In this document: positions 18,059 through 25,464 of the stretch, piece after piece | Layout: every line of letters starts with the position of its first letter | How positions within the stretch are numbered: position 1 is the stretch's first letter | NCBI GenBank assembly: GCA_039889245.1 | Contig: JAZGVH010000002.1 | Location: 4,588,001 to 4,652,000 of the forward strand | Source: Dermatophilaceae bacterium Soc4.6 | GTDB lineage: Bacteria > Actinomycetota > Actinomycetes > Actinomycetales > Dermatophilaceae | Reading direction: 5' to 3' | Length of the DNA stretch: 64,000 nt | Notes under the pieces: generated by a model | The model's database searches: none | The model's input: the letters and a program-made list of their open reading frames with translations, nothing else | Told to the model about the DNA's origin: nothing | Position numbers and translations under genes: made by a program

Positions 18059-19207
18059 GTGCAGGCCGACCTCGAGGTGGCGGTGCTGGTGAAGGCGCAA
18101 CGGGTGCTCATGCCGGTGACGGGGGTGGAGTCGTGGACCGTCGTCGACGACGACTTCGGTCCGGTCGAGGCGGCGGAGCGGTACCTGGCGTTCCTGTCCT
18201 CGATCGAGCGGTCGCCGAACACGGTGCGGGCGTACGCGCACAGTCTGGCGTTGTGGCTCGAGTTCCTCGCCTTGAGACGCGTCGACTGGGCCAGCGCCGG
18301 AGTCGAGGACGTCTCACGGTTCGTGTCGTGGCTGCGGGCACCGGCCGCGAACGTCATCGTGCTGGATGCTGCAACGGCCCGCCGCAGCGAGGCCACCGTC
18401 AACCGTCACCTGGCGGGCGTGTTCGGCTTCTATGACTTCCACGCCCGCACGGGTGTGGCCCTGGCTGAGTCGTTGGTCGCGTGGCGCCGTGTACCGAGGG
18501 GGTCGTTCAAGCCGTTCCTGCACCATGTCACCAAGGGACGCCCGATCGCGACCAGACCCGTCAAGCTCAAGGCACCGAGGCGGCTGCCGTCCACGCTGAG
18601 CGTTGAGGAGGTCGCGGTGATCCTCGGCGCCTGCACGCGGCTGCGAGACAGGTTCCTGCTCGCGCTGCTGGCCGAGACCGGGATCAGGGTGGGTCAAGCG
18701 CTCGGGCTGCGCCACAGCGATCTGATCTCTCGTCGGTGCGAGCTGCGGATCGTGCCGCGTGACGACAACGCCAACGGCGCCCGCGCCAAGACCAAAACCG
18801 TTGCCGTGCTGCCCGTTTCAGCGCCGCTGGTGCGCCTGTACAGCGAGTACATGCACACCGAATACGGCGACCTGGACAGCGACTACGTCTTCGTCAACCT
18901 GTTCGCGGCACCGGTCGGGCGACCCCTGCGGTACGACGCGGTCGCGAAGCTCGTGGCCCGCCTGCGGGCCGGGACCGGGATCGAGTTCAGCCCCCACATG
19001 CTGCGCCATACCCGGGCGACGGAGCTGATCCGGGCCGGTGTCCCGATCGAGATCGTCTCGAACATGCTGACCCACCGCTCGGTCGTGACCACGAGCGAAA
19101 CGTACGTCCATCTCGGTGTCGAGGACGTGCGGGCCGAGCTCGTCCGCGCGGGATTCTGGGTCGAGCGGCCAGCCACTCGCCCGGTCCTGCAGGCGGACCC
19201 GTCATGA
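18059..19207 (+). CDS. tnpA: Tn554-type tyrosine recombinase TnpA
   Basis: 382 residues from GTG 18059. It has an N-terminal SAM-like DNA-binding domain (ERYLAFLSSIERSPNTVRAYAHSLALWLEFL) and a C-terminal phage-integrase catalytic domain. Active-site residues are visible: Arg in ETGIRVGQALGL (about 211), HMLRHT (about 314-319), His in LTHRSV and the nucleophile Tyr in SETYVHL (about 349). Tn554 needs both TnpA and TnpB for transposition. The stop overlaps the next start (ATGA), so tnpA and tnpB are translationally coupled. Confidence 0.9.
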   Translation: MQADLEVAVLVKAQRVLMPVTGVESWTVVDDDFGPVEAAERYLAFLSSIERSPNTVRAYAHSLALWLEFLALRRVDWASAGVEDVSRFVSWLRAPAANVIVLDAATARRSEATVNRHLAGVFGFYDFHARTGVALAESLVAWRRVPRGSFKPFLHHVTKGRPIATRPVKLKAPRRLPSTLSVEEVAVILGACTRLRDRFLLALLAETGIRVGQALGLRHSDLISRRCELRIVPRDDNANGARAKTKTVAVLPVSAPLVRLYSEYMHTEYGDLDSDYVFVNLFAAPVGRPLRYDAVAKLVARLRAGTGIEFSPHMLRHTRATELIRAGVPIEIVSNMLTHRSVVTTSETYVHLGVEDVRAELVRAGFWVERPATRPVLQADPS

Positions 19208-21207
19208 CCATCGCGCTGCACGCCAACCGGGCTGGCGCGCTGAGCCTGCTGGACAAGCTGGGAGCGGCTGTCCGACCGGAGTTCGCGGTCGACCTGATCC
19301 ACATCGATCCCACCCACCCCGTCTTCGCGCGCGGGCAGTGCCGCGTCACCGACTGCGAACGCGGCGCCTGGACCAAGTTGCTGTGCAACAGCCACTACGG
19401 ACGGTGGGTCCACGAGGGCCGCCACGACCTGGACCTGTTCGCGGCCACGACCGGCCCGGTGGTCGGCGGTCACAGCGACCGGATCGACGCGTTCGATCTT
19501 CGCGGGTTGCCGTTGCAGCTGCGGTTGGAGGTGGCCTACTCCATTCAGATCCGCCACGATCATCGAACGATCCGCCTCGTCCCGATGATGATCAACCGCC
19601 TCGTGAGGCTGGTCAGTACCGCCAGGGTCGACTCGCTGCTGGACCACGGGCTGGAGCGCTGGACCTTGCTGGCCCTCGAGCACGGCCTGACCGACACCGG
19701 TGGCCGGGCGATGGGCCAGCTGCGTTTCGCGTGGCGGCAGGTGCTCGACCTGGACGAGGGCATCGACGCCGAGGCCGAGTTCGCTCGAGACACCTGGCGG
19801 GCAGCCGCACTCGGGGCGCGACCGTCGCCGAAGAAGGTCCCACCCATTCGGTTCGACCACATCCCACAACCGTGGCTGCGTGAGGCGATCAAGCGAGCCT
19901 GCCGCTACCGGCTCGGCGCCGGTAAAGCGTTCGGATCGGTCAGCATCGACGAGCGTGCCCTGCGCTGGTTCGCCGGGTTCCTGCATCACCATCACCCGGA
20001 CGTCGATGATGCCAGCGGGATCAGCCGGCAGGTCCTGGAGCACTACCTGTCCTGGCTCACCGCGGCGCCGCAGTTGTCGGGCAACACGACGAACACCTAC
20101 CTGGTCATCCTGCGCAGCTTCCTGCAGGCCTGCCACCGCCACGACTGGATGCCCGGCCTCTCCGGTCACGCCGCGCTGTACCTGGACGAGCTGCCACCGC
20201 GGCCGCGTCCCCTGCCACGGTTCATCCCCGAGTTCGTGATGGCCCAGCTCGAGGACCCCAACAACCTCGCCCTGCTCCCCGACGAGACCACCCGACACCT
20301 GCTGATCCTCATCCAGGAGACCGGCCTACGCGCCAATGACGCCTGCCTGCTCGAGTACAACCCCGTCATCGTCGACAGCGCCGGCTGGCCCTGCCTGAAG
20401 TACGTCAACCACAAGATGTCCACCGAGCAGCTCGTCCCGCTGTCGCAGCGGGCCGCCGACGCCGTCCGCGCCCAACAACTGCACCTGAGCAGCCGCTGGC
20501 CAGCCGGATGCCCGAAGCTGTTTCCCTCGCCTCACGCCAATCCCGATGGGGCCCAACCATTCTCCTACGCCACCCTGCGCCAGCGCCTAGCCGACTGGCA
20601 GGAGAAGATCAGTCTCCACGACGAAGCCGGCCAGGCCGTGTCCGTCACCGCGCACCAGTACCGTCACACCCTCGGGACCCGGTTGATCAACGCCGGTGTG
20701 CCGCAGCACGTCGTTCAGAAGATGCTCGGCCACGCCTCACCCCAGATGACCGCCCGGTACGCCACGATCCACGACGCCACCGTCCGCGCGGCCTTCGACG
20801 ACTACCAGCAGCGGCGCGTGGACATCCACGGTGACCGCCTCCCGTTCGACCCCCACGGTCCCAGCGCCGACGCCGAGTGGATCAAGCACAACCTCGCCCG
20901 GGTGCAGGCCAGCCTGCCGAACGGCTACTGCGGACGACCACCGCAGCAGGACTGCCCACACCCCAACGCCTGCCTGACCTGCCCGGACTTCCAAACCACC
21001 ACGACGTTCCTGCCGATCCACCGGCGCCAACACGACGACACCCTCGAACTGATCGACCTGGCCGAGCACCGCGGCAACCACCGGCTGGCCGACAACCACC
21101 GCAAGGTCGCCGACAACCTCACGAGGATCATCTCCGCGCTGGAAACCCTCGAGACCCTCGGGATCCATGACGCCCCAGCCGGACAGGACACCCCCGATGC
21201 GCGCTGA
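19204..21207 (+). CDS. tnpB: Tn554-type tyrosine recombinase TnpB
   Basis: 667 residues, close to the size of Tn554 TnpB. A cysteine/histidine cluster near residues 46-63 (CRVTDCERGAWTKLLCNSH) and another in the C-terminal part (CGRPPQQDCPHPNACLTC) suggest zinc binding. The core is a tyrosine recombinase with Arg in ETGLRANDACLL, HQYRHT, His in LGHASPQMT and Tyr in ARYATI. It works with TnpA to excise and integrate the element without a conventional target duplication. Confidence 0.9.
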   Translation: MTIALHANRAGALSLLDKLGAAVRPEFAVDLIHIDPTHPVFARGQCRVTDCERGAWTKLLCNSHYGRWVHEGRHDLDLFAATTGPVVGGHSDRIDAFDLRGLPLQLRLEVAYSIQIRHDHRTIRLVPMMINRLVRLVSTARVDSLLDHGLERWTLLALEHGLTDTGGRAMGQLRFAWRQVLDLDEGIDAEAEFARDTWRAAALGARPSPKKVPPIRFDHIPQPWLREAIKRACRYRLGAGKAFGSVSIDERALRWFAGFLHHHHPDVDDASGISRQVLEHYLSWLTAAPQLSGNTTNTYLVILRSFLQACHRHDWMPGLSGHAALYLDELPPRPRPLPRFIPEFVMAQLEDPNNLALLPDETTRHLLILIQETGLRANDACLLEYNPVIVDSAGWPCLKYVNHKMSTEQLVPLSQRAADAVRAQQLHLSSRWPAGCPKLFPSPHANPDGAQPFSYATLRQRLADWQEKISLHDEAGQAVSVTAHQYRHTLGTRLINAGVPQHVVQKMLGHASPQMTARYATIHDATVRAAFDDYQQRRVDIHGDRLPFDPHGPSADAEWIKHNLARVQASLPNGYCGRPPQQDCPHPNACLTCPDFQTTTTFLPIHRRQHDDTLELIDLAEHRGNHRLADNHRKVADNLTRIISALETLETLGIHDAPAGQDTPDAR

Positions 21208-21595
21208 CAACACCACAGCCCTCACTGCCGCGAGCCGGCACCGAGCCGAATCGGCTCGGGAGCGGGCCCGCGCGGCCATCCATACCCTCGACCACGCTGG
21301 CACCCCCATCACCTACGCCGCCGTCGCTCACACCGCCGGCGTCTCGCGGACCCTGCTCTATCGCGATCCCCAGCTCCGCGAGCAAATCAACCGGCTTCGA
21401 GCTCCCGCCACCCGCAGCCCCCGTCAACCCGCAGCCCAACGGATGAGCCAAGCCTCCCGCGACGAACAGCTGACCACCCTCCGCCAGGAACTCCACACCC
21501 TGCGAGCAGAGAACCACGCGCTCCGCCTGCAACTCGCCACCCGCATCGGGCAGGACCGCACCGCCGGCCGCGACGCCCCCGTCAGCGACATGTAG
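21197..21595 (+). CDS. tnpC: Tn554 TnpC-like protein (DUF6262)
   Basis: 132 residues from ATG 21197, chosen because MRADNTTALTAASRHRAESARERARAAI matches the usual start of the family; an in-frame ATG at 21167 is possible. It has a helix-turn-helix (ITYAAVAHTAGVSRTLLYRDPQLREQI) and a C-terminal coiled coil (LTTLRQELHTLRAENHALRLQLA). It overlaps tnpB by 11 bp. TnpC of Tn554 affects the efficiency and orientation of insertion. Confidence 0.85.
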   Translation: MRADNTTALTAASRHRAESARERARAAIHTLDHAGTPITYAAVAHTAGVSRTLLYRDPQLREQINRLRAPATRSPRQPAAQRMSQASRDEQLTTLRQELHTLRAENHALRLQLATRIGQDRTAGRDAPVSDM

Positions 21596-21652
21596 CCGAC
21601 GCAGACATGCAGGTCACCGGCCACATCCGACCAAGTGCTCCAGATAACGTTC

Positions 21653-21868
21653 AACTCCCTCTTCAAGGCCGAGTTGATCCGGAACAAGGGGCCCTGGGCC
21701 GGGATCGACGACCTCGAGATCGCGACCGCCGAGTACGCCGACTGGTTCAACCGCCGCCGCCTCCACGGAGAGATCGGCACCATCCCACCCACCGAGTACA
21801 AGATCAACTATTACGCTCAGAACACCGCGACGAGAACTGTTGAGGCGTCGGTTACGAGCCTCCGCTAG
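21653..21868 (+). pseudogene. IS3-family transposase OrfB, 3' part
   Basis: NSLFKAELIRNKGPWAGIDDLEIATAEYADWFNRRRLHGEIG continues the OrfB sequence interrupted after EAF at 17910. It contains the last catalytic acid (KAELIR) and the typical WFNRRRLH ending of IS3 OrfB. The frame joins exactly if the Tn554-like element is removed. Confidence 0.9.
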
Positions 21869-22017
21869 ACCCGGTACGAGACAGATCTCGAGCAAGGGTG
21901 CTGGCGGGCTGGACGAGGGTTCTCCCACCCGTCATGACGAACCCCGTCCCGCGTGGTCACTGGCCGGTGAGAGCACGGGCCGGGAGTCGTCCGTTCGCAA
22001 CGAATGGAGGAACCCTC

Positions 22018-22203
22018 GTGTCCATCGACACTACCGACCTCAGCAGCGACCCTGTCGCTGATCGGGTCGTGCGCGTGCAAGCCGGGATCGACGCCGCCGT
22101 GGTCGCCAACCACCAGGTCACGATCCGCGAGACCACCCGCACCCAGGCCACCGTCGCCGTCTTCGTACCCCCCAGCCACCCGGATGCGTACCCCCTTCCG
22201 TAG
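22018..22203 (+). CDS. Small protein at the head of the conjugation operon
   Basis: 61 residues from GTG 22018, chosen because GGAGG lies seven bases upstream. The sequence MSIDTTDLSSDPVADRVVRVQAGIDAAVVANHQVTIRETTRTQATVAVF has no membrane segment and no motif I recognise. It is the first gene of the series that continues into the type IV secretion genes. Its stop codon lies in the loop of a strong hairpin, which may set how much transcription passes downstream. Confidence 0.6.
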   Translation: MSIDTTDLSSDPVADRVVRVQAGIDAAVVANHQVTIRETTRTQATVAVFVPPSHPDAYPLP

Positions 22204-22226
22204 GTCAGACGGGGGTACGTATCCGG
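22180..22226 (+). promoter_or_regulatory. Long stem-loop between the first two genes of the conjugation operon
   Basis: CCGGATGCGTACCCCC and GGGGGTACGTATCCGG pair over 16 positions with a single G-U pair and a 15-base loop that holds the TAG stop of the small upstream gene. There is no U-run. It could be a partial terminator, an RNA processing site or a stabilising structure. Confidence 0.6.
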
Positions 22227-22279
22227 GGACGTCCGATCGAGACCGTCTCGCCGTCACCCAACGGCGGAAGGAACTCGAC

Positions 22280-23098
22280 ATGAGCGTGGCACAGTATTTG
22301 GGCTTGACGGACCCCGACATCGGCGACCTGGCCGTGGCAAGGCAGCGGTGGACCCATTGGCGTTCGAGGTACGAGGCGCTGCACGTGGTGGATGACTTGG
22401 CGGAGTTGCCCGCTTGGCTCAGTGATGCCGACTGCGCCTCAGCAGATCGTGTATTGCTCGCAATGGCGCAGCTCTCGGCTCCTGACGGCGGCGATGACGT
22501 GGTCGCGACCAGCGCGCTGGCCTGGCTGCTCGTGCCGGGGGCGAGCATGCTGGCGCATCGCCTGGGGGGGCTGAGCGCTCGCGTGGACGAGCTGGTGGCC
22601 GCCCAGCTGTGGATGGAAGCCAGGACGTTTCCGTGGCGGCGGGGGTGGAAGGTCGCCGCGAACGTCCTGATGAACACCCGCAAGGGCGTGTTGCGTGACC
22701 TCGGGATCGGTGTCCTGGCCGACCAGACCTGGGCCCACACTGTCCCCCTAGAACCCACCGCCGACCTTCTACTCGAGGCCGTCTTCTGTCTCACCCAGGA
22801 CGACCCGGATGCGTGCACCCCGGAGCAGGAGCTGCAGGACCTCCTCACCGGTGCCATGGCCAAGCGCGTCGTGAACCCTTCCGACGTAGAGCTCCTCCTC
22901 GCCCTGGCCTCGGCCGCCGACCAGTGCGCACTCTCCCGCTCGACCCGCGGTCACGGGGGGCTCATGTCGCTCGAGGCGTCTGACGCCGTCGCCAGTGCGC
23001 GAGGCGTCTGTGGCCGGACGGTACGGCGTCATGCTGCCCGCTCGGTCCGTGATCTGCGTGTCCACTTGCGTGTCCCCGCCGAGTGTCTCGCCGGCTGA
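22280..23098 (+). CDS. Conserved helical protein of the conjugative element
   Basis: 272 residues from ATG 22280 with GGAAGGAA upstream. The middle is helical and mildly hydrophobic (SALAWLLVPGASMLAHRLGGLSARVDELVAAQLWMEAR). The C-terminal segment (SLEASDAVASARGVCGRTVRRHAARSVRDLRVHL) resembles a helix-turn-helix. I recognise the type from actinomycete mobile elements but know no function. A regulatory or replication-linked role is a guess based on the C-terminal helices and on its place in front of the secretion genes. Confidence 0.7.
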   Translation: MSVAQYLGLTDPDIGDLAVARQRWTHWRSRYEALHVVDDLAELPAWLSDADCASADRVLLAMAQLSAPDGGDDVVATSALAWLLVPGASMLAHRLGGLSARVDELVAAQLWMEARTFPWRRGWKVAANVLMNTRKGVLRDLGIGVLADQTWAHTVPLEPTADLLLEAVFCLTQDDPDACTPEQELQDLLTGAMAKRVVNPSDVELLLALASAADQCALSRSTRGHGGLMSLEASDAVASARGVCGRTVRRHAARSVRDLRVHLRVPAECLAG

Positions 23099-23142
23099 TG
23101 GTGTCCACCGAGCCGCCGATCGCGGCATTAGTTCGGGAGGTG

Positions 23143-23262
23143 ATGACCGTGACGAACCCGACTGGACTCCGGACCCTGCTCATCAGGGCCCTCATCAATG
23201 CCGGCGACGGCGCCACGCGCAACGTCCCCAACGGGCGCGCCGCACGGCGAGACCAGCGATGA
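23143..23262 (+). CDS. 39-residue protein between operon genes
   Basis: ATG 23143 with GGGAGGTG directly upstream, ending in a TGA that overlaps the next ATG (ATGA at 23259-23262). The sequence begins MTVTNPTGLRTLLIRALINAG and ends basic. The good ribosome site and the overlap argue that it is translated and coupled to the following gene. It was too short for the ORF list. Function unknown. Confidence 0.55.
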   Translation: MTVTNPTGLRTLLIRALINAGDGATRNVPNGRAARRDQR

Positions 23263-24200
23263 CGGCCACCCCGAGTCTCGGCACGACCCGGGAGAGTGTC
23301 GTGACCGTCCACGAGCTGAAGCGGGCGTGGCTCGCTCTGGAGCGGGGGCAGTTCCGGCAGCCCGGCGTCGGTGGATCCCGGACGGTGACGATCCACCCGG
23401 CTCAGCAGTCGAGAGCCCCAGGTGCGGACGTCGCATGGCAGGCCGTGGAGCCCGTGCTGCCCGTCGTCGGCTGCGCCGGCTCGGTCGGGGCGTCCACCCT
23501 GGCCCTGGCCCTCGCCACCGCGGCGAGCAGTCCGGACGCCGGGATCGCGCGGACTCGGGTCGTCGAGTGCTGCTCCGTGACCGCGTCCGGGCTGGCGGCG
23601 GCCACGACGGCCGAGCTCGGCCCGCACCCGGCCGGCTGGGTCCAAGGCACCCGCGGTGAGGTCCTCCTGGAGCGGGTCGTTGACGCGGTTCGAGCCCCAG
23701 ACGAGGTCCCTCGTCCGAGTATCGACGCTCCGTACCCCGTGTCATTGACCGTCCTCGACGTCGGCTGGGAGTTGGGACTGCTTCTCGGAAGCGCCGGCTG
23801 GCTGAGCGACCAGGTGCGGCGGGCGCCCCATGTCGTGGCCGTGGCGCGCGCGACGGTCCCCGGGCTGCGTCGACTCGAGGGCGTCTTGGCGATGCTGGCC
23901 GGGACCTCGGTCACGGCCGCCGTCCTTGGGCCTCGCCCGCCCATCGGACATCTTCGAGGGGGTCGAGGGTTGCGTGGCATCGAGTCGAGCATGGGCGCGC
24001 GGACTCGCGAGCTCGACCGGGACGGCCGGGTTCAGCGCATCCTGCTCGATCCTCGCCTGGCGCATCGAGGCCTGGACTCGCAACCGCTGCCCGCCCCGCT
24101 CCTGAGTGCCGCGCAGCGGCTCCTGGCCGCCGCGACCGCGGCACCGTACCCATCCGCCCCATCCGCCCCATCCGCGCAGACGAAGGGACGCCCCGAATGA
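23259..24200 (+). CDS. ParA/TadZ-like P-loop protein with altered Walker A
   Basis: 313 residues. The segment VVGCAGSVGASTLALALATAA (about 69-90) is the P-loop of the ParA/MinD/TadZ fold, but the usual GK[ST] lysine is replaced, giving GCAGSVGAST. The remainder follows the fold loosely (LTVLDVGWELG, then VVAVARATVPGLRRLEGVLAMLAG). Members of this class place secretion or pilus machines at the cell pole. Gene overlaps on both sides (ATGA) tie it to the conjugation operon. The altered motif suggests weak or no ATP hydrolysis; this is inference. Confidence 0.7.
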   Translation: MTATPSLGTTRESVVTVHELKRAWLALERGQFRQPGVGGSRTVTIHPAQQSRAPGADVAWQAVEPVLPVVGCAGSVGASTLALALATAASSPDAGIARTRVVECCSVTASGLAAATTAELGPHPAGWVQGTRGEVLLERVVDAVRAPDEVPRPSIDAPYPVSLTVLDVGWELGLLLGSAGWLSDQVRRAPHVVAVARATVPGLRRLEGVLAMLAGTSVTAAVLGPRPPIGHLRGGRGLRGIESSMGARTRELDRDGRVQRILLDPRLAHRGLDSQPLPAPLLSAAQRLLAAATAAPYPSAPSAPSAQTKGRPE

Positions 24201-24490
24201 CGCTCCTCACCCGCACCACGACCGCCTTGGCACAGGTTTGTCCGGTCGCTCCACCGGGCGCGCAGGTGTACGCCGACCAGCTCATGGGCTACGTCCTGTG
24301 GGGTGTGATCATCCTGTTCGTCCTGGGTGTCGTCGTCAGCATCGGTGCCATCGTCGCCGGCCGGATCTTCGGGATGCCGCACGCGTCGAAAGCCGGGATC
24401 GTCGGCGTCGCGGTCATCTTCCTCGCCGTGATCGCCTACCTGGTCCTGCCGGGGATCGTGCACACCATGACCGGCAGCGGGTGCATCTGA
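24197..24490 (+). CDS. Small two-span membrane protein, possible VirB2/pilin-like
   Basis: 97 residues with two hydrophobic spans, about 29-52 (LMGYVLWGVIILFVLGVVVSIGAIVAG) and 64-86 (AGIVGVAVIFLAVIAYLVLPGIV). The pattern and position, just before the VirB6-like and VirB4-like genes, resemble the small pilin-type or TrbC-type proteins of type IV secretion systems. The N-terminal 25 residues could be a cleaved leader (LAQVCPVAPPGA). Translationally coupled to both neighbours. Confidence 0.65.
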   Translation: MTLLTRTTTALAQVCPVAPPGAQVYADQLMGYVLWGVIILFVLGVVVSIGAIVAGRIFGMPHASKAGIVGVAVIFLAVIAYLVLPGIVHTMTGSGCI

Positions 24491-25464
24491 TGCGCGCGAC
24501 CCGATTGACCAGCACCGCCCCGGGTGCCGCTGGTGGGGTCTGGGGGAGGGCCAAGCTGAGGGCCATCCTCGCCGCCGGGATCGCGGGCGCGGTGGCACTC
24601 GTCACCGGCCTGGGGCTCGCCGTGTTCTACGGGCTGAGGACGGACGGTGGCTCCAGTAGCTCCGTCCACGACGTGGCCTCGTCTGCGTCGCCGGCCGCCT
24701 CATCCCCGGTCACCGGTGCGGCTGTCGCTGGGTCTGGTCGTTCCATGCGTGACGTGGTCGCCGCCCGGCCCATGATGTCGGTGACTGCGCAGGATGCCCG
24801 CCGCGGGGTCCCGGCTGCGGTGGCCGGTCCCGTCATCCACGTCCCGGCGGCCACCGTTCCCGGGGCAGCCGGGGTACCCACCGGGTTCCCCCACACCCCG
24901 CAGGGGGCGGTGGGCCAGCTCGCCGCGATCGAGACGACCGTCCTGCGGGGCATGTCCATCGGGCAGACGACCACGGTCTACCAGCGGTGGGCGTTGCCGG
25001 GAGGCGTCGGCGCGGCCAAGTGGGCAATGACGAGCAACGTCCAGAGCTTCCTCGGCAGCGCCGGCCAGGGGCAGACCAAGGACCTGGCCGTCGTCGTGAC
25101 CACCGTCCCCGTCGCCGCCCAGGTCAAGGGCAGCGACGGACCCGACTGGGTCCTCGCCTGCGTCCTGCTCGACATCCGCGCCACCGTCACGACCGAGGCG
25201 CGGATGGCCTTCGGCTACTGCGAACGCATGCAGTGGACCCCCGACACGGGTGGTCCCGCCGACCCGGGCGCGCAAGCCGGGACCAGCACGCATGGCCGGT
25301 GGATGATCGCGCCGGGCACTCCCGCTGCACCCGCCCCCTCCACCTGGCCCGGGACCGAGCTGTCGTTCGCGGCAGGCTGGCGCACCTGGGTCACCGAGGC
25401 CCCGTCGCCGACCCCGCCCACCTCGGCCCCAGGCGACCCCGTACGAGTGCGGGGATCGGCGTGA
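24490..25464 (+). CDS. Bitopic membrane protein of the secretion operon
   Basis: 324 residues, starting in a TGATG overlap. One membrane span near residues 25-48 (AILAAGIAGAVALVTGLGLAVFYGL), then a Ser/Ala-rich linker and an extracytoplasmic domain of about 230 residues (FPHTPQGAVGQLAAIETTVLRGM ... FLGSAGQGQTKDLAVVVTTVPVAAQ). This layout matches VirB8/TcpC-like assembly proteins, which scaffold the channel, but I see no diagnostic motif. The stop overlaps the next start (GTGA). Confidence 0.65.
   Translation: MRATRLTSTAPGAAGGVWGRAKLRAILAAGIAGAVALVTGLGLAVFYGLRTDGGSSSSVHDVASSASPAASSPVTGAAVAGSGRSMRDVVAARPMMSVTAQDARRGVPAAVAGPVIHVPAATVPGAAGVPTGFPHTPQGAVGQLAAIETTVLRGMSIGQTTTVYQRWALPGGVGAAKWAMTSNVQSFLGSAGQGQTKDLAVVVTTVPVAAQVKGSDGPDWVLACVLLDIRATVTTEARMAFGYCERMQWTPDTGGPADPGAQAGTSTHGRWMIAPGTPAAPAPSTWPGTELSFAAGWRTWVTEAPSPTPPTSAPGDPVRVRGSA

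Larger units (their letters stand above)
17911..21648 (+). mobile_element. Tn554-like transposon with three recombination genes
   Basis: A 3.7-kb element with the order tnpA-tnpB-tnpC, inserted in the IS3 OrfB between EAF and NSLFK. The ends share the motif TTATCTGGAGC: at 17912 and again at 17983 on the left, and inverted (GCTCCAGATAA) at 21637 on the right. The inner left repeat and the right one agree over 14 bases. GTTC is present at both junctions. No cargo genes are present, so it is a minimal version of the Tn554 type. Confidence 0.85.
16641..21880 (+). mobile_element. IS3-family remnant carrying a Tn554-like transposon
   Basis: The element lacks its left end, because OrfA starts in mid-protein. 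It contains a 265/266-bp tandem duplication, frameshifts in OrfB, and a 3.7-kb transposon in OrfB at 17910/21649. The right end is a little past the OrfB stop at 21868. It cannot move on its own. It interrupts the third copy of the small HTH gene. Confidence 0.8.

Noticed and set aside
18883-20298. A 471-codon minus-strand frame
   Set aside because: Opposite tnpA and tnpB, which have complete catalytic residues; no protein-like features of its own.
18059-21207. The integrase of the conjugative element
   Set aside because: The two recombinases belong to a Tn554-like transposon with its own ends inside an IS3; they do not mark the ends of the larger element.
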